From the NCBI GenBank assembly GCA_036971475.1, contig JBAIZL010000001.1, positions 208,428,841-208,492,840 of the forward strand: DNA of 64,000 bases, written 5' to 3'. Shown here in pieces: positions 38,421 to 51,356 of the stretch; the stretch's first letter is position 1; every line of letters begins with the position of its first letter. The stretch comes from Prosapia bicincta (lineage: Eukaryota > Arthropoda > Insecta > Hemiptera > Cercopidae). The notes under the pieces were generated by a model. That model saw only the letters and a list, made by a program, of their open reading frames with translations, had not been told where the DNA came from and searched no databases. Made by a program: the position numbers and the translations under genes.

Positions 38421-40645
38421 GAGCTTAGCTTGTGAGGTTATGTAAAAGATAAATAAAAACATACACAAAACTCACAAAAATAATCGTTTATTTCTCATAC
38501 GCGTTTCAATGACTAAGTCATCTCCATCAGTTAGTGTTACTACTACAAACTCTAACTTACAACATATAATAACAGCAGATTAAAATGTAATTTACTCTAG
38601 TATATTACAGTATATTTGCTCATTTGTTCTTACTCAGAAGTTGATGACTTTGCAACCGTTATTCCAACTTGTTCGCGTTATCTTAGAATGTCCGATTTTT
38701 TCTGCCTTTGTTCCAGCTCTACATTTCTACAGAGGTGAATATCTTACGGAAGACTCTATTATCAACGATATTTTCTCTCGAATTAATTCCAAGGTTTCTA
38801 ATATTTTATCGCTTTGCGAGACGACCAAATATCTGTTCATGACGTGGTAACTTTTTCTAGAAACACTATTTTCTGAGCTGTATATTACTTTGTAGTGTTT
38901 CCGTTGTCATAAACCTACTTTTCGTTTCAAATATATAAATAACTAGAGCATGAACAGTTCTAACTTACACAACTAATCGACAAATGTTTTGCCCTACTCA
39001 AGGGCTTCGGTATAACTAAACTATAATTATTACCAACTGTAAGTTTAAGGGTTTCTTGCGGCGTGTAATATTTTGCGGTTATTTCTGTCAAGCGAAAACA
39101 AAGTTCAACCCCTTGGGTCGATCTCCACACCCTTAGTGCAATCAATAAAGAAATAACTTTCTATTCCAAAACTTATACTTTCAGAAGAAGAGATATTTAC
39201 AAAACGTCTTTGACTTCACACACTCCATGGATTAATTCTTTCTGTAATGCCGTGTACTCAATGCCGCATATTTGTTTTATAAAAGCCCACTTATCATAAA
39301 ATCAAATCTAATTTCATATTTTAAAAAATCAAACATAAAACCACCCGATGTCTCTCATTCTTCAACTATCAAAATCTGCTATAACAGTCTAATGCAAAGG
39401 TTAAACGTTTTGTGGGGGTACTATTTGTTCTCAGAATATATGTAACCATATGAATATTTACGTAATTAATATTAAATTAAAACTTTAATACATTATTCTG
39501 ACTTTCCGTATTTTTGTGATGTGTAGGAGCAAAATTTTGTTTTCCATAAATATGATTAAGGGAAACAAAAGTACTGGCTTAAAAAATGTTGACTTTGTGT
39601 TTATTGTTTTTAAATACCAACATATTAAAGTAGAAGGTAAGATTGGTCTGAATGCCGTTAACCGGACTCTGTTTTCTACTTGGAAACAAAAGTTCCAACA
39701 ATTTATCCTAAAACAAGTTTTTAATCAGCATCTTTTCCGTTCTTACCATACGTTATAACGTAAAGTAAAGTAAAAGTTGGACGAACAAATCAAGCACAAA
39801 CTGACTATAAATAATGCACAAGAGACTAATGGTAGGAATAGAAATTATTTTAGGAGACAAAACAAGTGTAAGTCTTTTTAAAGAACAAGTTGCGGAACGT
39901 AAACAGAAACTAGCGGGGTGCATCAACGATAAAAAGGTACCCGAAATGAAATAATGCAAAACTGGTAGCGGAAATAAAAGAATAGGAAAACATCAGGTGT
40001 GATGCAGAATGACCAGAGAGAGTGCATATAACTAATTGAATAAAAATAGCAAGTAATAAAGAGAAGTGCCAAATTAAAAAGAATACTTTGTCTGTATCTA
40101 ATATTTGGTCAAAGGTAGCTGAACTCGTAATGAAATACATCACAGTTTAAAAAATATAGAGAATTGATTTTTTTATCCATCAGTTAATTTTCGTTATGTT
40201 TCTCCTGGAATGGATGTTTTTCATATTTGAGCCTGGCCAATTCCATTATATAAAATTATATCTGTTATTTTTTTTACACGCTGAAATTATTAAATTTTTT
40301 CCTAAGTTAACTTGGCCTATATGTATTGTAATATACACTCTGCTGGGTCTGTTAGAACAATTAAAAGCTAATATTATTGATTGGTGTCAAATTGAAAAAT
40401 ATTTTTTGTTGAATTAACATAATTTGAGAATCATAACATATTTTGAGAAACGTATATTTTAGAAGGTTGGAAAATTAAAAAAACTGATGAAAGATATTGT
40501 ATAAAATATTTTATTAGTAATGAGCATTTACCTCCGAATAACAGACAAGACACACACACACACACAGAACGTCATATATATATATATATATATATATATA
40601 GAACTAAGTCAAAATACTAATACAAGAATTTTAATTGAATTTACA

Positions 40646-40708
<63 letters not shown>

Positions 40709-40711
40709 GGC

Positions 40712-40744
<33 letters not shown>

Positions 40745-41240
40745 ATGTGTCGCAACCAAAAAGTGCAATCATCAACGACAATACATATATCTGTATCCAT
40801 GAACGTTACTTCTAGAAGATATCTTTTTTTAAGGGTATCCTATATTTATTGTTATCAGAGTTAGTATTGAGCAAATAGACTATAAAAAAATGTATGTCTT
40901 GAAATTGTTTGAAACATAACGAGCGAGAACGTTCGAACCTACTAAAGTATTAATAAACACTCTTGGGAAGGACAATTGTCCACCCCTTTATAATAATGAC
41001 GTAAATGTTTACAGTTTTTCATCTCTTCTATTAGTTCTTCTTTGCCCTAATGTTTAATACTTGCCCCAATGCAATTATAATATTTAAAGGGCAGAAGACT
41101 GCGATACAGGTTAAAATAAAACTGAGTTTAGCCTACAAAGAAGGTCCAAAACATTTTAAATAACTGAGGTAACATTAAAAGTTCTTGTCTTTTGTTTCAT
41201 GTATCAACGTACTGTCACTCCATATTGGTTTGGCTTAGCA
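38421..41240. other. Unassigned AT-rich stretch
   Basis: No gene is recognised. Several 60-80-codon open frames on both strands look like chance frames. The 114-codon frame at 40520-40864 is driven by (TA)n tracts and is not a gene. Confidence 0.4.
40549..40742 (+). repeat. Cluster of (CA)n and (TA)n microsatellites
   Basis: A short CA tract (40549-40565) is followed by TA tracts at about 40576-40600 and 40648-40742. The last is interrupted by one TAGGCCTA octamer at 40707-40714. Confidence 0.95.
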
Positions 41241-41245
41241 TTTCT

Positions 41246-41257
41246 CCACTAGATGGC
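41246..41257 (+). promoter_or_regulatory. Candidate CTCF/insulator motif
   Basis: CCACTAGATGGC is an exact match to the CTCF core consensus CCASYAGRKGGC. The surrounding 100 bp is somewhat richer in G+C than its neighbours. Chance expectation for this 12-mer in 64 kb on both strands is about 0.1 under equal base use and lower in AT-rich DNA. CTCF is conserved in arthropods, but occupancy cannot be judged from sequence. Confidence 0.35.
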
Positions 41258-44200
41258 GTTGGATTAAAGTATTCGGCCATTGCGCGGCTTTAAATCCAGA
41301 ATGAATCCCACATTGACGAAAATGTTCGTCTGTTCTCCGCTATATGGATATTTGTAGAATGAGTGAGTATTTTATTCAGAGACAATACGATTCTATATTT
41401 CTGTCAGCAATTTACTTCCTCAAAGTTACTGTTGCCTACGTTCATTTACGACGCTGTGAAAGCACTAAAGCTGCAGCGTAGTTTTGTTTAATTCAAGTTT
41501 TATATCTGACTTTATAGCTTTTGTCTACAATAACAGATATAAAATCTAATTTCAATATTAAACCCTGTAACAATAAAACCTCCATATAAGTAACGTAACC
41601 TTTATTCCAAAGATGATGATCATGCTGTTTGAATTTAATTAAATGTCGAAATTCTTTCACATGAATGTAATAAAAAGGCACTGATGAAGTTGCCACGGAG
41701 CAATTAAAAACATTCTGTCTCGGTAAAATATTATACATTTACAAAATTTCAAGTTCGGATAGTCACTAACTAACGTAAAAGGGATTAACAATGCAATTGA
41801 TTGCGTTTGGCAATTTACAAATTGAATCAATTCAGAGCCGATGTATCGTGATTTGATGCAGTTCCAAGAGAAAGAAAATTTCCAATTATTGGTGAATGAA
41901 CCTGTGACATGAAACTAGAAAATGACATGCAAGTAGGCGCTATACAACGCCTTTTGGCTGCACAGGGAAGCATTTATTAAATCATACGATTAAAAAAAAA
42001 ACTAATTATTACAAAGAATATTACCCTAATATAATATCTGACTGTAAGAGATTATTCCTCAATCAAGCGGAATTAGGAAATCATAGTTTTCATAACTCAG
42101 TTGGAATTTATATTCTTTATAATTTCATTACAATTATAAACTATTGTTGTTTACTGATTATTGTAGAGCAAAGAACCAATAGTTTTACTTTTACTATTTT
42201 CCGATTTTTACGATCCTTAAGTACATTCTACGGACGTTACAGATTGAAATAGATCACTCATGCACTCAAAGGTCAAACAAAGAATAACTTATTTTAATTG
42301 AAAGACCTTATTTAATGACAGTTTTAAAGTTTGAAAAGAAATTTCGTAATCTAAAACCTAATAGCTTTCTCTGATCCCACAATAAAGGTTTAAAAACCCC
42401 ATTGCTAAACGTAATAAATATTTGTAATTACAACATGTCAGTAACACATAGAATATAACAAGGGAAATGGGCGCATTCAGTATTTACTTTACCTGTTTCT
42501 TAAATCAAAAAAATGAATTAGATTAGACCCAAGAAATCAGATGGTAAAAGCAAATAAATTGGTCAAGTTGTAATATAAATTGGAGTGAAAAAAATTCTGT
42601 AAAATGAAAAAGAAATTTTATTGAAAATATAAAACAACAACAAAATTACCGAGGCTACAAGCTGATTTTAAACAAGCCAAAATGAAATCATAAGATATCT
42701 CTATCGTTTTTCCAGTCCTAAGCCTGGAAATGTGTGATGGAAATCAGATTTATTGATAAAGTTTTAAAGGATCTCCAGCCCCGTGAAAATAAGCGTCACC
42801 TATGTTTAGCTCAGAGGTAAACTGCCAGCTCAATGGTTTTTAAAGATCCGTGTTCACCGAAACATTGAAGCCCGTCACAATGTTCTGACGTCATAGCTTA
42901 CCCTCGTCATCTGTCAAAACTTGATCCTGTACGCACCTTTCGCAATATTCCTGGTGTACACATATTTCTTTCTACGCATCTTTCTCTTATACCCCAAGTT
43001 ACACACTACGCCCTAACGTCCTCCTAGTCCCCCCTTCTCTCCGTAAAATCCTTCTTTTCTTATTCATTACACTTGCTTCATTAGTCATTAGTCATAACTC
43101 ACCTTACAATAATTTATATTTCTTAAAGTAATTTGTAATTAATTATTCTGTTAAGCGTCTTTAATAATATTTTAGTGTTTTATGTCAAATTTACTTGTTT
43201 CGACTAATCCTAATCATTATATCTATGAGGTTGAGTCGTCTATATTATCTTTATACTTTGTGACATTGAACAGTAAAAAGTCATTAAGTCAATTCCTTCT
43301 GGGTCTAATATCCATTCACTTTAAACAAAATATCTAATAATATGATTCTACCAAAAGACACTTGGCCACTTACCAAACACTTCTACAAATCCAAATAGGC
43401 CTCAACAGCCATGGTCCTGTATAATACCAGTCTCTGCAAGGGCATGGGAGGTGTCAATTCCTTTTTGACTGACTGATAAGTCAGACTGAATGACTGACTA
43501 GATACCTCTACGCCTCTTATTATTTTCAATTCATTCTTTCAGGAAAATATGCACTTGTGGATGTTATTGCCTCCGCTCTTTAAATTCCTTGTGAAGTCTA
43601 CTTGCAGTTTGCATTTATAATTTGCTTTTAAGGATCAAAAGTTTGTATATTGACGATTACGTATTTGTGCAGTAGTTTGGTAATCTATTTCCTAACTTAT
43701 ATAGACCTATACATCACAATAAGTATTGTTCTTTGCACAAGACTGTTTCAAATCGGAACAAATTTTGTGCAAGATTAATAAATAGTAAGACCCGGAGAGT
43801 TACACGATAGTATAGAAAAATAATCGTTACTTTTATTTATGCAAAGAACATCTTTTACAGAAAATATTTTAAATTCATAGCAAAAAAAACAAATGAATTA
43901 CTTAGAATATCTAATCGGTGGTATTTTGACGCGCCAACAAAATCGAATTGCATAGCCTGAAAACAAAGCTGTTTAATACACCTGCATTGGCTGTCACTTC
44001 GCTTGACTGTTTACATATAACATAGAGACCTGAACGCTCTCTGATACTACAACTTTATCTGGAAATTTACACTAAATTCGACGAACCGCCAATAATTTAA
44101 TAATAGAATCTGTTACGGCAAATCTAATCAGGCGAATAGAAAAGTTATTAGGGACTAGATTTTTATGCCTCAGTTAATACACCGAGTGGTTTACATAAAA

Positions 44201-46660
44201 GCACTTTCTTACAATAGCTGTACAAAATAAATGGCTGTAATAATGTTTTTAAGTTTTGATGAAATGGTCCAAACATTCGTGCATAGCGTAGAGGGGGGTG
44301 TACTTCAGCCTAACGCCTTAAAAACGTGATGAAAAAATTCGTCAAATAACTAAAATTATTAGCGGCCACAACTCCAAATTCTATTCAACCACGTTAATTA
44401 CTTAATGTTTCAATACCTCGAACTTTAATAAAATATACCGAGAAACGTTGGAACTGTTTACTACATTTACAGTCGTAGATGTGATTAGCCTAAGGCGTTA
44501 TAACCAACTATTTTCGATTAAACGATATTCTAAAAACAATCGACTGTAATTGTGTCGTGATAGCCAGCATGAAAACAACTAATGGACGTATAAATCGGAT
44601 CTGACAAAACCCACTCAGTAATTGCAAACACTGTGGTGACTAATGTCGGCATTGATCTCTCTGCGAACCCCCGCACTATTACGTAACCCAATAACAAATG
44701 CAATCTGCTTCAGCTGGCTCCCTTCCCTCACTGATATTGTCTGTGTAATTCTCCCCAGATAATATAATATTTGAAGCCAATCTATTGAAACCAGCGTAAA
44801 TGTATTCACCCTTCCTAATACCCTTTTTGGTTTCATTCCGAAAACTCTTTTTGGTTTCTATTTGTGGGTTCTAAAACAAGCATTCCTAACAAAATATCAT
44901 TTCTAAAATGGATATAAGGGGATATAAAGGTATATGTATTTAACATTACATTACTCACTTTAAATGACAGTCTCCATTAAACGATTTAGCCCAGTCTTGT
45001 AGATTTCTAACTTCAGATCTAACATGTGTCGCAATGTGCAGCAACCACAGCATCTAACGGCCGTTGTGTTCTAGCAGCTACCGCCGCGTCTAACCGCAGG
45101 AATTCAACAGCAACCGCAGACACGACATCCTGCGTTAGCCTCACCCTAACTCACCCTCAGTCACTAATTCTGTAATAAAGGAAATTGAAAGCTCGTTAAT
45201 TTCGAAATTTGAACCGACGTTAACTATATCGAAAAATTTGCGTAATTATATTTGACAAATATATATTTAGATATTTAGTCAGCTCCATGAATTAAGATAT
45301 TCTTTTTCCATTTTAAAAATATATGTAACCCTTTTTAAAAAGATTATTGCTTATATCTGACTACAGCTGTGATTTAATCTTACTTTAACATAACCCAATC
45401 ACCAGTGTTTCCAAAAATTATTTATTCTTCAAAAGTTATTTCGATTAAATTCTTAAAATTTTGTACAATTTATTATAAAATGTAGAATTTAAGGGGATAT
45501 ACTGTATCAGATAAGTGAAACACTGTCGGTTTAACTATGAAGGGATTGTTAAATTACCTATAATATACGAGAAGGTAGAGAGTAGATATATTTCTAGGAG
45601 GTTTTCTAGAGGTTTTCACAAGATTCTATCACCAAACAATGATTAACAAGCGAAAAAATAAAAACTGTTCTTCACAGGACATTTGTAAGGGAAGATTTGA
45701 GAGTCTGACAATAGTGAATGATAAGAACACATTCAAACACTTTGCTTTAAAATGAACTTTCAAAAAATAATTTAACTTCTTATAGAGATCGTAGAGCCCG
45801 AACTCAGTATACACTCAAAATACGTCGGAGGAATACAAATCAGAGTTATAATGGTCCAAGAAAAATGAAACTATATTTTTGTAAGAGTTGCGAATGGTTT
45901 TTATGTATGTCACTTTGACCACACTGTGAGATAGTTTTCTATCATGAATAAAACCTAATATAAATTGGATGGAAACCCAAATAAACCCCATTTCTCTAAT
46001 ATACGTTAATAAATATGAATCAAACTTGTCTGCATTAACACTCGCCGTTTGGTGTAAATTAGAAATAAGATTTTAAGAAATAAATAATTCTTAGTCAAAT
46101 CTCCGCATAAATACCGTCCTCTTCTATACAAAACGTCACTGCTACTATACGCCAATGTTATTGTATGGATATAACTGAAAGCTTATAATAATAAAGTACC
46201 ATTTCAATTTAAAATGTAAACAAATAATTTTTAATTATGTGATATTTATTACACAAATTATACATGTTTGCGATTTTAAAAGATAACTTGAATTTCATGT
46301 TTTTAAATATTTAAAGTCTGTCGGAACTACTTGAAGTATTTGCCAAGCTTTATTATTAACGAAGATTCAAATTTAACATAATGGTCTATTTCCATTCAAT
46401 TCATGTTTGGTTTAGGCCCTAATCCAGTTTCTATGCCCGTTTAGAAGCAATAAGGGTACGTAATATTAGAAGCTTCAAGTACGTTATAATTGTCCGTTGA
46501 AATGTTGGTGGGAATTCTATTGTTTAAAATCTGCCCTCATTTTATCTGAATGTAATCCGCCAAAATTGTGCTTTAGTTACTTACTGTTATGTAATTAGTA
46601 AATAATAAAAATTAGATTATATTTCCTTATGTAAGGATGAAAATAAAAGATAACGATTCA
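41258..46660. other. Unassigned stretch with two GC-richer patches
   Basis: No gene is recognised. A GC-richer patch at about 42780-43070 has pyrimidine-rich runs (cctcctagtccccccttctc). Another at about 45040-45165 is rich in CAGCAACC, CTAACC and ACCGC words. Neither contains a convincing exon. Confidence 0.35.
44615..44836 (-). CDS. Unassigned open frame, possible transposon remnant
   Basis: A 73-codon minus-strand frame in DNA richer in G+C than its surroundings. It contains RREINADIS, similar to EINAGIG in the frame at 34065-34320. No domain, signal peptide or splice context is recognised. A fragment of a repeat family is the likelier reading. Confidence 0.12.
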   Translation of the reverse strand: MKPKRVLGRVNTFTLVSIDWLQILYYLGRITQTISVREGSQLKQIAFVIGLRNSAGVRREINADISHHSVCNY

Positions 46661-48060
46661 TTAGAGTCATGTTTTTACGTCTAATATTGATGTAAGTTAC
46701 ACCTCAGTAAAAAATAAAACCACCCAAGCAAACACCGTCAGAAGGAGACATATACAATAAAATTAATAAAGTCATTAAACAAAATTAAAAATAAAATTTC
46801 GAGAAATATGTTATTTCTCTCTATCCACACCAAATATATTTGAGTAGTTACATTATTTAGATTTATTATTATTACAATAGATGATAAAGTTTGTATGGTC
46901 TACCACGATGTTAGAGAGATTAGTTTTCAATGGGATCTAATAAAAAAAGGCATTAAAGTCTCGAAGCCTTGGCGTGAAGGTGCCCTTCCCTATCACAATG
47001 TATATATTTCTTTCAATCAGGCTTGTGTAGATGTTTTTCTGTATTTGGAAATAATTAAAACAACTTTTTTTTAATGCAATATCAATTGTGAATTATTGCT
47101 AATGAAATAAAAACATGTATTTAATTAATGAGCGTATTTTGCAGAAGTTAATTTGTTTTTGGAGACTGAAAAAAGCCTAAAAACAAATTAGGGTCGAAGA
47201 GAGAAAATTTAAACTCCAGCTCTACACCACTTTTTTTATTTTTGAAAAAAAATGTGATTGTTTTGAAGGATTATATCCTAAGTATTTCCATTTTACTATT
47301 TAAATCGTGTAAGGCTTCTCTATTATCTTTTGAAATATTAGGTGGGTAAATTACAATAATTAAAATAAAGACGCCACTAACTAATATAAAGACCCGTATT
47401 TCCAGAATTATTTTTTTTTACCAACCTTATGTACCTTTCTGTTGCAAAACAAAAAATATATTAGTTTAAGTGCGTTTTGTTAATTATATTGTTTAAAGAG
47501 TTTTTAAAACAATTAACTGTCCAAAAGCTATTTAAAGTACTTTCAATAAAGTTAACCTCCATTTCATCACATTACCAAAATATTTTGCCAAGTAAAACAA
47601 AAATATATATATATGTATACATTGTCTAAGAGTAGGTATATCAATAAAGGTGGGGTGCAGCAGTCGACATTTATCAATTTAATCTGAAGACTGAAGACAA
47701 GTTCATTCAAGAAACGGGAGTGAAATATATACCGGGATGAAATCATCGTTACCTAACGGGATGTGTCATTTATTAATGTTCCCTTCACGTAAACCCCGAC
47801 CGTCAGCAAATTGTTTTCCTACAGTCCCAGTTTTAAGAGGCTCATAATATGTCTTTATTTCTTGTGCACAGTAATGTATAGATTGAACTAAATTTGCTTA
47901 TAAATATTTTTATTTTGTAAAGCACTTTTAGTTATCTAGAAAACCAATTTCATCTAATCCTCATTTTAGAAGTTTAGAGTAAAATATTCTGTAAAAAAAT
48001 TCATCTTTAGTTTTCTTTGTTTTCCGATCATTTCTTCTGATATAATTAAAAGAATTTGTT
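46661..48060 (+). repeat. 1.4-kb dispersed repeat, copy 2
   Basis: The second copy of the repeat at 37000-38420, in the same orientation. The block containing cgttacctaacgggatgtg lies near 47745-47765. A short (TA) tract near 47605-47620 replaces part of the sequence present in copy 1 around 37945-37985. Confidence 0.8.
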
Positions 48061-50300
48061 ATTTTTACGTATATTGTAAGACGGAATGGAACTTTGTGGA
48101 CTTACAAATTTATTCACACTCCTATTTATTTTCAGTGACCTGAAGTGACTTCCCTAATAAACGGTTCACTACAGTTTTATTAAATCTTCATAGTTTTTTT
48201 TATTGAATTACCTTGATTAATTATTACTTAGGCCAAGCAGATTATTAGGCCTATATTTGTTGATAATTTATGGATAACCTTTTCTTATTTATTTATTTTA
48301 TTTATCACTACTATTTAAAACTATCTAAAAGTTGCCAAATTATATTAAAGATAATTACATGAAGCCTGTATATTATATTTTAATTACCTTATCTTTCTTA
48401 CAGTCACACCTTTACGTTACTGAATAATTCGAAAAATCATATAAATTTAATAACACGCATTTATTTATCTTGACATTCCGTTTTTACGTTTTATACCTTC
48501 AAATACAATAATATGATGCAGTAAATGAGTTAGGTTGAATAACTAATACTTAAATTACAATAAAGGAGGACTCTTGAGTGTTTTTTTTAATACAGTAAAC
48601 TATTAATAGATACAGTGTTAGATTACTCTCTCTCGGTTAGTTATTTTGGGATCTTATATAAAGTAGAAGTGGTGATAAAAAATATTGATTCAAATTTATA
48701 AAGACAATAAATTTATAGTAGCCGACATAAATTAAGAGGCGCTTTTATAAAATCTACTTATTGTACATACAAACAAATTCGTAGTAATTTTAAACGAAAG
48801 GAAACAGTGAAATTATAACCTATATATGCGTTTAAGTTATGTAAGTACTAGCATTCAATATGAACGAGGTGGGTTATCGATATGAATGGGAGGTAGAATG
48901 AGGGTAGCACTTTATGCGAGATTTGCGCAATATATGGTTTAGATTAGAAAGTCTCCGACTTTATAGATTGCCGAGGCAGCGTAAGGTAGAGTTATCTGAA
49001 ATCTTGACATTCAGTAATGGCCTATGGATCTTTCTTATCAAGTTAGCAGTGCTTTACATCACTGGGACAATCGAATCGCTTTTGTTCGAGAATAATGCTC
49101 GAAACGTTTTATAGTGGTCATTACTATTCAAGTTTTTATTATAAGAAAGGTCCAAGCGTGACATAACTATCTTTCCTTCTCACCATAACGGATTACGAAA
49201 AAAATATTCCATTTATATCTGTCTTTCTTTCATTGAAAATCAATTCCTTGAATACAATTACAAAATCAGCAGCCGTGGTGGAGGGGGTCTGATGTGACCA
49301 CCTCCGTCACTCAAAAAACATATAGGCCTATACGATGAGAGATCACAGTTGTATTCATACTTTAATCAACACTATAAAGTTCATAGCTAATAATTGGAAA
49401 ATCATTTACAGTTGTCTTGGGATGAAAATACAGGAGTTTAGTGGTTAATTTTATAAACCTAAATTAAAAGTCATAGTTTTTGGTATTAACAAAAAACAAC
49501 AGAACATTTATAATATGGACAGGATAGGAATCTATATCTTACTTGAAAAAGAATTTTACTTGGGAGATATGTGAGTATAGATTTTCGAGAACTAATTACA
49601 TGTCCTCATTTTCAAGCTTCAACTGAGACTGATATATGTAGATGTAAGTTATATATAGATCAGATATGTAAGTCTAACCATCGCCCCAATTCACAGTCAC
49701 TGTGTTCGACACATCGATATAAAATGGTAATATAATCTATAAAATGGTAATGACAAAAATTATTAATTTTACTTTTTTCCCACTATTCAAATCTTTATAT
49801 GACCTTACAAAATTCAGTTAAGAACGCGACCAAATCAATCCTCGGTAGCACGTATACTATTACCATATCACAGGAAACCATACTACGTGTTTTCTAGAAC
49901 AAGTATAAATGAATCAAGTTTAGCGTCAAATAACAGAGAAAAACATCAATATGAAGTTAAATGCAATTGTATAATTGCTCCTTATAAACTACTTAAAGAT
50001 AAGTTAATGGGGCTTGTTTTGTCTACGTAACGGGTTGTGTCAGCTATTGTTTTGTAAATCGAAAACCGATAAACAATTTTAAGACTTTATGATTGGTCGT
50101 TGCTTGAAAATGGCGTTGAGTAAAATGAAGATAAAGGAAAACACTGTGTATTTAGTTCCAACCCAAATTCGTTGATAAAACTGACAATATCAGAAGCCGG
50201 GGTAAACAGTTGTTTGCCAAGTGTTACACACATTTACATTGTGAGTATGATGTGTGTACGTGGGTCTCTTGTTAGAGCCCGATTGCTGGGGGACCCGGAT
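48061..50300. other. Unassigned AT-rich stretch
   Basis: No gene is recognised. A 66-codon plus frame at 48914-49114 sits in slightly less AT-rich sequence but resembles no family I know. Two TAGGCCTA octamers are at 48246-48253 and 49323-49330. Confidence 0.4.
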
Positions 50301-50306
50301 GCTATG

Positions 50307-50345
50307 TATAAAAGGCTCGTTCAAGTCATAGTGTAGAGTTTTCAA
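50307..50345 (+). promoter_or_regulatory. Candidate TATA plus initiator core promoter
   Basis: TATAAAAGG begins at 50307, and an initiator-like GTCATAGTG places its A at 50338, 31 bp downstream. That spacing is right for a Pol II core promoter. The 60 bp upstream are unusually GC-rich for this window (gggggacccgg). The first ATG downstream (about 50347) opens only a 17-codon frame, so if transcription occurs a short first exon, a non-coding RNA, or promoter activity from a solo LTR would be the options. No LTR boundaries could be confirmed. Confidence 0.3.
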
Positions 50346-50705
50346 ATGTATGTGTGTTTTATCTGCTATTTTTATGACTTTGCTTATATAAAACTGTAGA
50401 ATAGCGTATGTTTGCAATAGTGAGTCTTGCAATACCTTTATACATAACTGCTAACCTATACTCTCAGCAAAAGAGAGTTTATGGATAAACAGAGGTACAA
50501 TAAAATATAAACATTTTCAAGAGGAGTGAACGTTAAACATTTACTTATATTTTCTATATACTTAATTAAAGGAAAGTTTTTTTTTAAATTGTAATTAAAA
50601 GTAAAAGTAACAGATATTTGTAGATCGTAAAGATGCTAAGAGTTTAATGTTGAATGACAAGGTAGTTATTTTCAATACAAACCTTGTTAACGAAGAGGCA
50701 CTGAG

Positions 50706-50719
50706 TATATATATATATA

Positions 50720-50809
<90 letters not shown>

Positions 50810-50814
50810 TGTGT
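50706..50814 (+). repeat. Compound microsatellite (TA)n(TG)n
   Basis: A TA tract with one gtac interruption (50706-50760) passes directly into a long TG tract to about 50814. Open frames of 66-113 codons that cross it on both strands are artefacts. Confidence 0.97.
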
Positions 50815-51356
50815 AAGATATATCTGAAAGGGCGTAGGATTGTATAAGTTTAGGCCTAAGGTCATGAAAGTGTAGATTGCCCAATTGTAAAAATCTTTGT
50901 TTTATTAAAAATTCCAAACTACTGGCATATTTCAACGCGTTCAATCTAGGATTATCTTTATAAAATAACTTTATCCTGACAAATCTTTTGAGGCTTGCAA
51001 AAAACATTTTCTGTAATAATGGTTGCAATCATAATTTTATTACAATCGTAACCAACCATGGAAAACCTTCTACGAAAAACAATAGATATTAGAGTAAACT
51101 TCACTAATGCAGAATAAATTAAAAGCAAGTTTACACAAAATTTTATCATTTTCAAATAATAATTATTGTGTTTAATTAGGATAAACATTTCTTTTGAAGT
51201 GAGTTTTAACTTTTTAGGTATGAACTAAAGTTTCACATTACTGATTTACCGTTCTGAAAACTGTTTATTATCTCATTTATGAATCTCTTACATAAAGTGC
51301 GCAAGGCTATAATAATTACGAAAATTTCATATTTATAGCAATATTCGATGAAGTAT

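Noticed and set aside
40520..40864. A 114-codon Ile/Tyr-rich frame
   Set aside because: It is produced by (TA)n tracts. The same applies to frames at 50644-51028 and 57586-57949.
45195..45230. ggttcaaatt on the minus strand resembling a B-box
   Set aside because: The last positions of the consensus fail and no A-box lies at the expected distance.
50170..50450. A possible solo LTR starting TGTTACAC near 50221 around the TATA box
   Set aside because: No matching 3' end or flanking 4-6-bp duplication was found by eye, so it is kept only as an alternative for the promoter.
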